Shown here piece after piece: positions 24,241 to 32,232 of a stretch of DNA of 64,000 nucleotides (position 1 is the stretch's first letter; every line of letters begins with the position of its first letter). This DNA comes from Pseudogemmatithrix spongiicola (GTDB taxonomy: Bacteria > Gemmatimonadota > Gemmatimonadetes > Gemmatimonadales > Gemmatimonadaceae), in the NCBI RefSeq assembly GCF_030623445.1, contig NZ_CP130613.1:434001-498000 (forward strand). Direction: 5' to 3'. The notes under the pieces were generated by a model. It did not search any database. It worked only from the letters and a program-made list of their open reading frames with translations, and was not told the origin of the DNA. The position numbers were made by a program, and so were the translations under genes.

Positions 24241-25587
24241 ATGGCCAGCATCCTCATCATTGACGACGAAGTGGCGATCGCGACTGCCTTCGCGATGTTT
24301 TTCCGCCACGATGGCCAGCACACCGTTGCCGAGGCGTACACCGGCGCGGACGGCATCGCCGCCTTCGAGCGCCTTCGCCCCGACCTCGTCCTGCTCGACG
24401 TCCGCCTGCCAGACATGACCGGCTTCGATGTGCTCGCCGCCATCCGCGAGCACAACCCGGTCGTCGTCATGGTCACGGCCTACGGCGACGTGCCGATGGC
24501 CGTGGACGCGCTGCACAAGGGCGCCGAGAACTTCCTCACGAAGCCCGTCGACCTGAGCCATCTCAAGGCCGCGGCCGAGCGTGCCCTCGAGAAGGCGCAG
24601 TTGCGTCGCCTGAGCCGCTGGCTCAGCGACAAGCGCGGCGCCGAGAAGGGCCTCGTGTTCGGCTCCACGCCGCCGATGCGCGAACTCCAGGCGCAGCTGC
24701 AGCTGCTCGCCGCGTCGGATCGCACGACGGCGCTGATCCTCGGCGAGAGCGGGGCCGGCAAGGGTCGCGTGGCCGAGCTGCTGCACGCACAGAGCCCGCG
24801 GGCGGGCAAGCCGTTCGTCGAAGTGAACTGCGCCACGCTGCGGGCCGAGTCGCTCGACAGCGAGCTCTTCGGCGTCGAGGCGGGCAGTGAGTACGGCGTC
24901 ACGCGCGCCGGGGCCTTCGAGATCGCCGACGGCGGCACGATCTTCCTCGACGAGATCGCCGACCTCGAGCCCTCGCTGCAGCCCAAGCTGGTGCGCGTGC
25001 TCGAAGGGAAGGGCTTCCGCCGCGTCGGCGGCCGCGAGGAGATCACGCCGAACGTCCGCGTGATCGCCGCATCGTCGGTGGACCTGCAGGCGGCCGTTGC
25101 GGCCGGCCGTTTCCGCGAGGATCTCTACTACCGCCTCGCGGTGATGCCGATCCACCTGCCGCCGCTGCGCCAGCGCACGCGCGAGGACCTGCTGGAGCTG
25201 ATCGCCGCCGTGCAGGACGCGTTGCTGCCGTCGCTGCCCGGTGCACCGACGGCGCTCACCGACGAGGCGCTCGACGCCATCCTGCGCTACAACTGGCCGG
25301 GCAACATCCGTGAGCTCCGGAACGTGCTCGAGCGCGCGATGCTCATGGCTCGCGGGCTGCCCGCCGTGGATGTGCTGCACCTGCCGCGCGAAGTCGCCAA
25401 TGCCGCCGGCGGCGACGTATCGCACCACGAGCCTCGCTCGTTGGCCGAGGTGGAACGCGCGCACATCGACCGCACGCTGCGCGCGCACGCGCACAACCGT
25501 GCGCACGCCGCCAAGGAACTCGGCATCTCCCGCGCGACCTTGATCAAGAAGATCCGCGAGTACGAGCTCACCGACCGCCAGAAGTAG
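24241..25587 (+). CDS. NtrC-like response regulator lacking GAFTGA
   Basis: 448-residue regulator. The receiver domain has Asp53 (LVLLDVRLPDM) and Lys102-region TKP. An AAA+ domain follows with Walker A GESGAGKG and Walker B GGTIFLDEIADL, then a Fis-type helix-turn-helix (AAKELGISRATLIKKIREYEL). The loop that normally reads GAFTGA and contacts sigma-54 is replaced by EAGSEYGVTRAG. The protein is therefore unlikely to open sigma-54 promoters in the usual way and may act on sigma-70 polymerase, as TyrR-like proteins do. It is paired with the PAS kinase upstream. Confidence 0.92.
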   Translation: MASILIIDDEVAIATAFAMFFRHDGQHTVAEAYTGADGIAAFERLRPDLVLLDVRLPDMTGFDVLAAIREHNPVVVMVTAYGDVPMAVDALHKGAENFLTKPVDLSHLKAAAERALEKAQLRRLSRWLSDKRGAEKGLVFGSTPPMRELQAQLQLLAASDRTTALILGESGAGKGRVAELLHAQSPRAGKPFVEVNCATLRAESLDSELFGVEAGSEYGVTRAGAFEIADGGTIFLDEIADLEPSLQPKLVRVLEGKGFRRVGGREEITPNVRVIAASSVDLQAAVAAGRFREDLYYRLAVMPIHLPPLRQRTREDLLELIAAVQDALLPSLPGAPTALTDEALDAILRYNWPGNIRELRNVLERAMLMARGLPAVDVLHLPREVANAAGGDVSHHEPRSLAEVERAHIDRTLRAHAHNRAHAAKELGISRATLIKKIREYELTDRQK

Positions 25588-25596
25588 GAGGAACCG

Positions 25597-25776
25597 ATGT
25601 CCGAGCGCGACGCGATGATCTGTCGGGCCTGCGGCAAGCAGGAGCGGGCGAGCGAGGGCTATCCCTGCGAGTCCTGCGGCACCTTCATCTGCCAGATCTG
25701 CGTCCTCAAGGGCGTCACGCTCTGCGCCAGCTGCCAGGCCGCCGAGGACGCGAAGGACGCCGACGAGGACGCGTGA
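25597..25776 (+). CDS. Small zinc-ribbon protein (59 residues)
   Basis: Small cytoplasmic protein with four CxxC pairs, Cys9/12, Cys24/27, Cys32/35 and Cys43/46, arranged like a double zinc ribbon or treble-clef module. A short acidic tail (AEDAKDADEDA) follows. A strong AGGAGG ribosome site overlaps the preceding regulator's stop, five bases before the ATG. The stop overlaps the next gene's start as GTGA. The cysteine spacing argues strongly that it is a real gene. The function is unknown; RNA, DNA or protein binding are all possible. Confidence 0.85.
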   Translation: MSERDAMICRACGKQERASEGYPCESCGTFICQICVLKGVTLCASCQAAEDAKDADEDA

Positions 25777-26732
25777 GCGCCGCATCGCTGGAGCGGTTCG
25801 GGCTCGCGGTCGGGCACGCCACGGATGCTGACGGCGCCACGGGCTGCACGGTCGTCCGTGGCGTCAGCGCGGCACATCGCGCCGCCTGCGCCGTGCTCGG
25901 TCGCGCGACCGGCACCCGGGAGACAGCGCTGCTGGAGCCGGGGCATCTCGTCGAGCGCGTCGATGCCATCCTGCTGACCGGCGGCTCGGCGTACGGCCTC
26001 GATGCGGCCGCGGGCGTGATGCGCTGGATGGAAGCGCGCGGACGCGGCTTCAACGTCGGCGCCGGCGTGGTGCCCATCGTGCCCGCCGCCGTCATCTTCG
26101 ACTTGTTGCCGCTCGGGCGCTTCGACGCCCGCCCCACGGCGCAGATGGCTTACGAGGCCTGCGAGACCGCGCGCAGCACGGGCATCGCCGAGGGCAGCGT
26201 GGGCGCCGGCACCGGCGCGACGGTCGGCAAGTTGCGCGGCGCCGCCGGTGCCATGAAAGGCGGACTCGGCATCGCCGTCGCGGAAGGCCATGGCTGCGCC
26301 GCCGCGGCCATCGCGGTGGTGAACGCCTTCGGCGACGTGCGCGATGCGGCCGGCAACATCATCGCCGGGGCGCGGCTCGAGGATGGCAGCTTCGTCGACA
26401 CCGCCCGCGCCGTGGCCGCGGGCACGCCGTCGGGTGGCTTCACCGCCGGCACCAACACGACGATCTGCGTGGTTGCCCTGGACTGCGCACTCTCGCGCGT
26501 GGAGCTGCAGGCCGTCGCGCGCAGCGCGGGCACGGGCCTGCTCTCGCGCATCACGCCCGCGGGCACCTTGGCCGATGGCGACGTGGTCTTTGCGCTCGCG
26601 CCCATGGACGGGCCCAAGGGATCGGCGGCCCAAGCCGAGCAGCTCGCGCGTCAGGCCTTGGAGCAGGCCATCGAACGCGCCGTGCGCCTCGCGGTCGGGC
26701 GCGACGGCGTACCGGGACTCGCCGCTAGCTGA
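25773..26732 (+). CDS. P1/S58 family peptidase (DmpA-like)
   Basis: 319-residue member of the N-terminal-nucleophile P1 family (L-aminopeptidase D-Ala-esterase DmpA, beta-peptidyl aminopeptidase). Members cleave themselves before the nucleophile. Segments LTGGSAYGLDAAAGVMRWME, GAGTGATVGKL and FTAGTNTTICVVALD are characteristic. The nucleophile position is probably a Thr in GTNTTICVV where DmpA has Ser. No signal peptide is present. The GTG start overlaps the zinc-ribbon stop. The 3' end overlaps the convergent small gene by 8 bases. Confidence 0.87.
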   Translation: MSAASLERFGLAVGHATDADGATGCTVVRGVSAAHRAACAVLGRATGTRETALLEPGHLVERVDAILLTGGSAYGLDAAAGVMRWMEARGRGFNVGAGVVPIVPAAVIFDLLPLGRFDARPTAQMAYEACETARSTGIAEGSVGAGTGATVGKLRGAAGAMKGGLGIAVAEGHGCAAAAIAVVNAFGDVRDAAGNIIAGARLEDGSFVDTARAVAAGTPSGGFTAGTNTTICVVALDCALSRVELQAVARSAGTGLLSRITPAGTLADGDVVFALAPMDGPKGSAAQAEQLARQALEQAIERAVRLAVGRDGVPGLAAS

Positions 26733-27147
26733 CCATCCCGGCGGGCGGCATCACCGGCGCGCCCGCGCGCACGTGCAGCAGCAGCTCCGCGCAGACATCG
26801 CCGTCGAGCACGATGCGCATCACGTGGGTGCCCGAGTGCTGGATGGGCAGGTCGATGGCCGCAATCACCGGCACGTCGAGTTCCGTGGCACCCGGCGGCG
26901 GGGCACCGACATCCAGTTGGCCGGACGACGACCACATTTCGTCGCCTTCCGGGCCGAGCCAGGTGAAGCCCAGCGTGTGCCGCCCGATGTCGTCGGGCAG
27001 CGCCTTCAGGCGGACGACCATCGTCGCGCGCGGGTGCACGGCCGGCAGCGCCGCGACCTGCAGCGCGTCAAAGACGCCCAGGATGTTGAGCTTGCCTTCC
27101 TGGGAGATGTTGGCGGAGTCCGCAAAAAGCGCGAAAGAGACGTGCAT
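26725..27147 (-). CDS. DUF6941-like protein
   Basis: 140-residue protein beginning MHVSFALFADSANISQEGKLNILGVFDAL, a start typical of a widespread uncharacterised family that I recall as DUF6941. The rest is predicted beta-sandwich with no signal peptide or membrane segment. A TAGCTT box ends 6 bases before the ATG, with no ribosome site, so a leaderless monocistronic message is likely. It diverges from the EamA permease gene, and the two promoters are near mirror images. No biochemical role is known to me. Confidence 0.75.
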   Translation of the reverse strand: MHVSFALFADSANISQEGKLNILGVFDALQVAALPAVHPRATMVVRLKALPDDIGRHTLGFTWLGPEGDEMWSSSGQLDVGAPPPGATELDVPVIAAIDLPIQHSGTHVMRIVLDGDVCAELLLHVRAGAPVMPPAGMVS

Positions 27148-27149
27148 TA

Positions 27150-27215
27150 GGGGAAGCTAGCGGGGCACGAGAGGGTCCGCATCCGGGTTCATAGGGAAAT
27201 CCCGCTAGATTCCCC
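27150..27215. promoter_or_regulatory. Mirror-image divergent promoters
   Basis: GGGGAAGCTAGCGGG at the left end and CCCGCTAGATTCCCC at the right end are inverted copies over 15 bases with one mismatch. Each contains a TAG-C/A-TT box. The leftward box (27154-27159) ends 6 bases before the DUF6941 ATG, and the rightward box (27206-27211) ends 9 bases before the EamA ATG. Confidence 0.55.
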
Positions 27216-27220
27216 AGTCT

Positions 27221-28099
27221 ATGACCGCTCTCGCCCGCGCCAGCCGCAGTACCGAACTCAGCCTCGTCGGCATGGCGGTCATCTGGGGCGTCAACTTCTC
27301 GGTGATGAAGTACGGCACCGAGGCCATGGTGCCGACCGTCTACAACGCGCTACGCATGGGCATCGCCTGCGTGATCCTGCTCGCGATCGCATATGCGCAG
27401 AAGGGCCTGCGGCCCAGCGCCGCGGATCGCAAGCGGCTCCTCGGGCTCGGAGTCCTCGGCCACTTCATCTACCAGATGCTCTTCGTGAGCGGGCTCGCGC
27501 TCACGCGTGCCGGAACGGCGGCACTGGTCGTCGCCGCGAGCCCCGCGGCCGTGGCGATCGTCGCGCGCGCCGGCGGCCACGAGCGGCTGCCCATGCGCGC
27601 CGTGTGGGGCATCATCCTGTCCATCTCGGGCGTGATGCTCGTCGTCGGCGGCAGCGTGCAGGCGGACGGCACGGCGCACCTGGTCGGTGACTTGCTCATC
27701 CTCGCGGCCGTGGTGATCTGGGCGTTCTACACGACGGGGCTGGTGCCCCTCGCGCAGCGCGTCGAGCCCGCGCAGGTTGCCGCGTGGACACTGGTCGGCG
27801 GCGTCGTGCCGCTCTACTTCGTTGCGGCGCCGTCCATCCTCAAGACCGACTGGAGCGCCGTCACGCCGCTCACCTGGGGCGCGGTGGCGTATTCCGGCGT
27901 CCTCGCGATGGTCGTCGCGTACTTGGTGTGGTATCACGGCGTACGCGCCATCGGTCCCACGCGCACCGCGATGTTCGCCAACCTGCAGCCGCTCGTCGCC
28001 GTCATCGTCGCGTGGATCCTGCTCGGCGAAGTGCCGACGCTCTTCCAAGGCTTCGGCGCCGTCGCCGTGCTCGGCGGCCTCTACCTGGCACGGCGATGA
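27221..28099 (+). CDS. EamA/DMT family permease
   Basis: 292-residue drug/metabolite-transporter superfamily protein with ten predicted membrane helices formed by two EamA repeats (about residues 12-145 and 155-290). The sequence PTRTAMFANLQPLVAVIVAWILLGE in the second repeat is typical. Members export amino acids, nucleosides or other metabolites; the substrate is not evident. A TAGATT box ends 9 bases before the ATG. The stop overlaps the HAD gene start as ATGA, starting a five-gene operon to acpS. Confidence 0.9.
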   Translation: MTALARASRSTELSLVGMAVIWGVNFSVMKYGTEAMVPTVYNALRMGIACVILLAIAYAQKGLRPSAADRKRLLGLGVLGHFIYQMLFVSGLALTRAGTAALVVAASPAAVAIVARAGGHERLPMRAVWGIILSISGVMLVVGGSVQADGTAHLVGDLLILAAVVIWAFYTTGLVPLAQRVEPAQVAAWTLVGGVVPLYFVAAPSILKTDWSAVTPLTWGAVAYSGVLAMVVAYLVWYHGVRAIGPTRTAMFANLQPLVAVIVAWILLGEVPTLFQGFGAVAVLGGLYLARR

Positions 28100-28788
28100 A
28101 GATCGTCCTTTTCGATATCGACGGCACGCTGCTGCTGTCCGATGGCGCCGGCCGCCGCGCGATGGAGCGCGCCCTGGTCGAGACCTTCGGTGTCATGGGC
28201 CCGAAGTCCTACCGTTACGGCGGCAAGACGGATCGGCTCATCGTCCGTGAGAAGATGCGCATCGAGGGCTTCGCCGACGATGCCATCGACGCGGCGGTCG
28301 ACGCGACCGTGCAGGCATATCTCCGCAACCTGCGCGCGGAGATCGATCGCGATCCGCAGGCGCTGCGCTCCCTGCCCGGCGTGTTCGAGCTGCTCTCCGC
28401 CGTCGAGGCGCACGAGGGCATGCTGCTGGGCCTGCTCACGGGGAACGTGATTGAAGGCGCGGACCTCAAGCTCCGTGCCGTGCACATCGAACCCGAGCGC
28501 TTCCGCGTCGGCGCCTTCGGCTCGGATCACGAGGAGCGTCCCATGCTGCCGCCGATTGCCCGCGAGCGCGCCAGCCGGCTGCTCGGCCGCGTCGTCGCCG
28601 GCGACCAACTCGTCATCATCGGCGATACCGAGCACGACATGACCTGCGGACTCGGCGTCGGCGCCCGCGCGATCGGCGTCGCTACCGGCGGCGTCGCGCG
28701 CACGACGCTCGAGTCGCACGCACCGGTGGCCGTCTTCGACGACTTCACCGACACGCCGCGCGTCTTGGAGGCGATCCTCGATGCGTGA
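28096..28788 (+). CDS. HAD-family phosphatase
   Basis: 230-residue haloacid-dehalogenase-like hydrolase with an intact nucleophile motif FDIDGTLL (Asp7, Asp9), a helical cap at about residues 15-95, LLTGN (motif II) and IGDTEHDMTCG (motif IV). It resembles phosphoglycolate phosphatase-type enzymes and, unlike the HAD protein near glcDEF, should be active. The ATG overlaps the EamA stop and its own 3' end overlaps the CYTH gene by 8 bases. Phosphoglycolate is a possible substrate but this is not shown. Confidence 0.88.
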   Translation: MKIVLFDIDGTLLLSDGAGRRAMERALVETFGVMGPKSYRYGGKTDRLIVREKMRIEGFADDAIDAAVDATVQAYLRNLRAEIDRDPQALRSLPGVFELLSAVEAHEGMLLGLLTGNVIEGADLKLRAVHIEPERFRVGAFGSDHEERPMLPPIARERASRLLGRVVAGDQLVIIGDTEHDMTCGLGVGARAIGVATGGVARTTLESHAPVAVFDDFTDTPRVLEAILDA

Positions 28789-29380
28789 GGTCGAACTCAA
28801 GGGTTTCGCGACCTCCGATGCCGAAGCGCAGGCCGCGCGGGCGCGTGTCGAGCGTGCCGGCGCCAGCTTGGCCTACGAAGGACGCCTTGAAGACCGTCGC
28901 TACGACATGCCTGACCGCGCGCTGGCCCTGCGCGACCACGTGCTGCGCCTACGCGTGTATCGCAGCGAGCGCGTCGTCACGTCGCTCGACTTCAAGGGCC
29001 CGACCGGCTACGCCGACGGGTTCAAGGTCCGCGAGGAACTCACCGTCGGCGCCGACGATCCCGTCGCGCTCGCCCGCATCCTCGAGGCCATGGGCTACGT
29101 CATCACCCGCGAGATCGACCGGGAGATCGTGCAGTTCACGCTCGCTGGCGCCACGATTCGCTTTGAGCGATATCCCCGCATGGATATCCTCATCGAGGTC
29201 GAGGGCAGCCCCGAGGCCATCGAGGCCGCGATCGCTGCGCTCGAGCTACCGCGCGAGCGCTTCACGGCCGAGCGCCTGCCGGACTTCGTGCTCAAGTTCG
29301 AGTCGCGCACCGGGCAGCGCGCCGCGCTCTGCGACCGCGAGCTCGATGGCGAATACCGGTACTCGCCCAATGACGCCTGA
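28781..29380 (+). CDS. CYTH-domain protein, class IV adenylate cyclase-like
   Basis: 199-residue CYTH/CyaB-like protein. The N-terminal EVELK supplies the ExExK metal-binding motif (Glu3, Glu5, Lys7). Later charged beta-strand motifs are LRLRVY, TSLDFKGP, RFERYP and ILIEVEG, which line the tunnel in this fold. Family members hydrolyse triphosphates or make cAMP; which applies here cannot be decided from sequence. The gene overlaps both neighbours (8 and 11 bases), consistent with one operon. Confidence 0.85.
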   Translation: MREVELKGFATSDAEAQAARARVERAGASLAYEGRLEDRRYDMPDRALALRDHVLRLRVYRSERVVTSLDFKGPTGYADGFKVREELTVGADDPVALARILEAMGYVITREIDREIVQFTLAGATIRFERYPRMDILIEVEGSPEAIEAAIAALELPRERFTAERLPDFVLKFESRTGQRAALCDRELDGEYRYSPNDA

Positions 29381-29870
29381 GTATCCGCTGCCCGAGTTCA
29401 CGCGATCGCTGCGTGCCCTCGCCGTCGCCTCGGCGCCAGGCTCGGATCACGACGTCGTCTTCCAGCCGCTGCTCGAGGCGCGCCGTGCCGCGCACCGCGC
29501 CACCGCGCTGGAGCAACAGCTCGCGGCCTTCGACGCCGGCCGGCTCGACCGCGGCTGGCGCGGCGCCATCGCCACGCTCGCCGAACGGCGCTACCGCAAG
29601 TCGCTGCCCGATCGCCGTGCGTTGGCGGCGGAGTTGGAACTGCTGGCCCAACCCGTGTGGAAGGCGCTTGAGTCGATGAAGGCTGCGGCCGAGCACACCC
29701 GCCTCGCGCGCGCCGACGACAAGCATGCCGCGTGGGAGCGCTGGGTCGCCGAGGTGCAGCTGGTGTTCCGCGCCGCCGATGCGTGGTGGGAGCAGTCGCT
29801 GCCCGTGCTCGCCGATCCCCGCGGCCGGAAGGGCGCCTTCTGGCGTCGCGTCCTGAGGCAGGACCAGTGA
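29370..29870 (+). CDS. Hypothetical helical protein
   Basis: 166-residue protein that I do not recognise. It is mostly predicted alpha-helical, rich in Arg, Ala and Glu, with several Trp residues in the last third (AWERWVAEV, AWWEQSLP, FWRRVLRQ). There are no Cys residues, signal peptide or membrane helix. Its start overlaps the CYTH gene by 11 bases and its stop overlaps acpS as GTGA. Such tight packing supports a real, coexpressed gene. Function unknown. Confidence 0.65.
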   Translation: MTPEYPLPEFTRSLRALAVASAPGSDHDVVFQPLLEARRAAHRATALEQQLAAFDAGRLDRGWRGAIATLAERRYRKSLPDRRALAAELELLAQPVWKALESMKAAAEHTRLARADDKHAAWERWVAEVQLVFRAADAWWEQSLPVLADPRGRKGAFWRRVLRQDQ

Positions 29871-30250
29871 TCGTCGGCATCGGCTTCGATCTCGTGGCCA
29901 TCGCGCGCGTGGAGCAGATGCTGGCGCGCAAGGAACAGCGCGCGCTCGATCGGCTCTTCACGCTGCACGAACAGGAGTACGCGTTGGCTCGCGCGCGTCC
30001 CGCCATGCATCTCGCGGCGCGGCTCGCGGCGAAGGAGGCCGTGTTCAAGGCCCTCACCGGCAGCGACGATGCCAAACTGATCGGCTGGAAAGAAGCCGAG
30101 GTGCGCCGCGGGGACGACGGCCCGCCGGTGCTGGCGTTCTTCGGGCGCGCCGAGGCGCGGGCCAAGGAACTCGGCGTGACCCGCGTGCACCTCACGCTGA
30201 GTCACACGGACGACATCGCCGGCGCGGTGGTCGTCCTCGAGCGCGACTGA
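29867..30250 (+). CDS. acpS: Holo-[acyl-carrier-protein] synthase
   Basis: 127-residue AcpS-type phosphopantetheinyl transferase that loads CoA-derived phosphopantetheine onto acyl carrier protein. The Mg-binding motif GIGFDLVAIARVE (Asp8) and the helix RLAAKEAVFKAL are both present, as is the C-terminal HLTLSHTDDIAGAVVVLE. The length is standard. The GTG start overlaps the preceding stop. It is the last gene of the rightward operon and ends 3 bases before the convergent lgt stop. Confidence 0.93.
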   Translation: MIVGIGFDLVAIARVEQMLARKEQRALDRLFTLHEQEYALARARPAMHLAARLAAKEAVFKALTGSDDAKLIGWKEAEVRRGDDGPPVLAFFGRAEARAKELGVTRVHLTLSHTDDIAGAVVVLERD

Positions 30251-30253
30251 CCC

Positions 30254-31075
30254 TTACGCCGCCTGCGTCGCGGGCCGCCCCGGACCGACGCGCGAGCGCA
30301 TCGTCATCCACGCGACGCCGCCCACGGCAAAGGCGATCGCGATCACCTGCGCCATCGTGAACGGTCCGAAGAACCGGTCATCCTTGGCGCGGAAGAACTC
30401 GACCACGAAGCGCTCGAGGCCGGCCAGCACGCAGTAGGCACCGAAGAGCCAGCCCGCCGCGTGCTTATGGTCGCGCATGCGCCACAGGATGAAGAACATC
30501 ACGAGGCCCATCGCCGTCTCGTAGAGCTGCGTCGGATGCACGGCGAGCACTTGGTTGCCCGGCAGCCCCTCGAGCCCCTTCGCGCCGAAGGCCACGAGAT
30601 TGTCCACCGTGCTCGGCGGCGCGCCCTCGGGGAATGCCACCGACAGCGGCCCGTCCCACGGCCGGCCGTAGTCGTCGCCCACGGCCCAACAGCCCGAGCG
30701 TCCTACGCTGTAGGCCGCCGCGAGTCCGGGTGCCGCCGCGTCGGAGATCTGGGCAAAGCTCTGCTTCTTGTAGAGGATCGTGCCCGCCGAGGCCACGATG
30801 CCGCCGATCAGGCCGCCCCAGAACACGAAGCCCGCGCGGCTGAAGATCGCCGTGGCGTCGCCGACCAGGATGGCATAGTAGAGCTTCGCGCCCAGAAGGC
30901 CGCCGACCACCGCCGCCACCGTCACGTCACCCATGATCTCGCTGTCGAAGCCCCGTGCCTCGAGATTCTCGCTCGCCACCATCTGCCCGATGACGAACGC
31001 CAGCAGCATCGCGATGCCGAAGCCCGTGAGCTGCAGGGGGCCGAGGTCGTAGGCGAAGGGGAGATGGGTATACAT
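30254..31075 (-). CDS. lgt: Prolipoprotein diacylglyceryl transferase
   Basis: Inner-membrane enzyme (273 residues, seven predicted helices) that adds diacylglycerol to the lipobox cysteine of prelipoproteins. Recognisable parts are the phosphatidylglycerol-binding GRSGCWAVGDDYGRPWDGP, where many homologues have GRxGNFxNGE, and HPTQLYETAMG, which carries the catalytic His region. FVVEFFRAKDD near the C-terminus is also typical. It is the last gene of the leftward housekeeping block. Three heptad repeats run directly up to its ATG with no ribosome site. Confidence 0.9.
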   Translation of the reverse strand: MYTHLPFAYDLGPLQLTGFGIAMLLAFVIGQMVASENLEARGFDSEIMGDVTVAAVVGGLLGAKLYYAILVGDATAIFSRAGFVFWGGLIGGIVASAGTILYKKQSFAQISDAAAPGLAAAYSVGRSGCWAVGDDYGRPWDGPLSVAFPEGAPPSTVDNLVAFGAKGLEGLPGNQVLAVHPTQLYETAMGLVMFFILWRMRDHKHAAGWLFGAYCVLAGLERFVVEFFRAKDDRFFGPFTMAQVIAIAFAVGGVAWMTMRSRVGPGRPATQAA

Positions 31076-31077
31076 CA

Positions 31078-31105
31078 GATGTGAGATGTGAGATATGAGA
31101 TGAAA
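31078..31105. repeat. Heptad repeat GATGTGA before lgt
   Basis: GATGTGA, GATGTGA, GATATGA and GATGAAA stand in tandem. On the lgt strand they read TCACATC units and end 2 bases before the ATG. The same heptad, as TTACATC/TCACATC, occurs after the sigma-factor gene and singly before ilvE. Confidence 0.55.
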
Positions 31106-31141
31106 GAAACTACGCTCGTACAGCTGCCGTCAGGCAAGTCT

Positions 31142-32185
31142 CTACGACGCGGTGGTCATGCCGGGAATCGGCATCGCGCTATGGGCATTCAGCGTGGCTT
31201 CGCTGCGCTCGCCGCGTTCGAGGCGGAACAGGGCAGCGGCGCCGATCATTGCGGCGTTGTCGGTGGCGAGACGTGGCGTCGGGGCGAACACCTCGGCGCC
31301 GATCTTCTTCCCCTCGGCGCGCATGGCGTCGACGAGGGCACCGTTGCAGGCCACGCCGCCGCCGAGCACGATCTTCGTGCGGCCGTGGGCCTTGGCGGCG
31401 CGGATGGTCTTGGCGACCAAGGTGCCGATGAGCGCGTCCTGGAATCCGCGCGCGATGTGCGGCTTCTCCGCCTCGAGGTCCACGGCTTGCTGCGTCGCGA
31501 GCAGCACGGCCGTCTTCAGGCCGCTGAACGACACATCATAGTAGTCGACGTCCCCGGGCTTCTGTCCGGCATTGAGCATCGGCTTCGTGAAGCGGTGGCG
31601 CTTGGGATCGCCGCTGCGCGCGAGCTGCTCGAGATGCCGGCCACCGGGGTAGGGCAGGCCGAGGAGTTTCGCCGCCTTGTCGAAGGCTTCGCCGGCGGCG
31701 TCGTCGCGCGTGCGGCCGAGGAGACGATACGAACCCCACGCCTCGACGTCGAGCAGCAGCGTGTGCCCGCCGCTCACCAGCAGGGCCGTGAACGGTGGCG
31801 TCGCGTCCGCATGCTCGAGCACCGTCGCGAACAGGTGCCCTTCCATGTGATGCACGCCGATGACCGGCTTGCCGGCGGCCGTGGCCAGCGCCTTCGCATA
31901 GCTCACGCCCACGAGCAGCGCGCCGACGAGCCCCGGCGCGTGCGTCACCGCGATGGCATCGATGTCCGCGAGCGAGACCTTGGCATCGGCTAGCGCTCGC
32001 TCCACCACCGGGACGACGGCCGTCAGGTGTTCGCGCGAGGCGATCTCCGGCACGACGCCGCCGAACACCGTGTGGACGTCCTGCGAGAGAATCACCAGCG
32101 ATTCCAGCGCGGGTGCCGCCGACGTGCCGCTCAGCACGGCGGCCGAGGTCTCGTCGCAGGAGGTCTCGAGGGCGAGGAGGCGCAT
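31142..32185 (-). CDS. tsaD: tRNA N6-threonylcarbamoyladenosine transferase
   Basis: 347-residue ASKHA-fold enzyme that transfers the threonylcarbamoyl group to A37 of ANN-decoding tRNAs, normally with TsaB, TsaC and TsaE (not in this window). The N-terminus LALETSCDETSAAV and the metal ligands His113 and His117 (HHMEGH) are clear. So are LVSGGHTLL and the C-terminal LGGGVACNGALVDAMR. The length is normal. It lies 47 bases downstream of the thioredoxin-like gene and 66 bases upstream of lgt. Confidence 0.96.
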   Translation of the reverse strand: MRLLALETSCDETSAAVLSGTSAAPALESLVILSQDVHTVFGGVVPEIASREHLTAVVPVVERALADAKVSLADIDAIAVTHAPGLVGALLVGVSYAKALATAAGKPVIGVHHMEGHLFATVLEHADATPPFTALLVSGGHTLLLDVEAWGSYRLLGRTRDDAAGEAFDKAAKLLGLPYPGGRHLEQLARSGDPKRHRFTKPMLNAGQKPGDVDYYDVSFSGLKTAVLLATQQAVDLEAEKPHIARGFQDALIGTLVAKTIRAAKAHGRTKIVLGGGVACNGALVDAMRAEGKKIGAEVFAPTPRLATDNAAMIGAAALFRLERGERSEATLNAHSAMPIPGMTTAS

Positions 32186-32232
32186 AGGTCAGCCTGCGAC
32201 GCGACGCGGCGAGGCGCGCCGAACGCCGTGCA

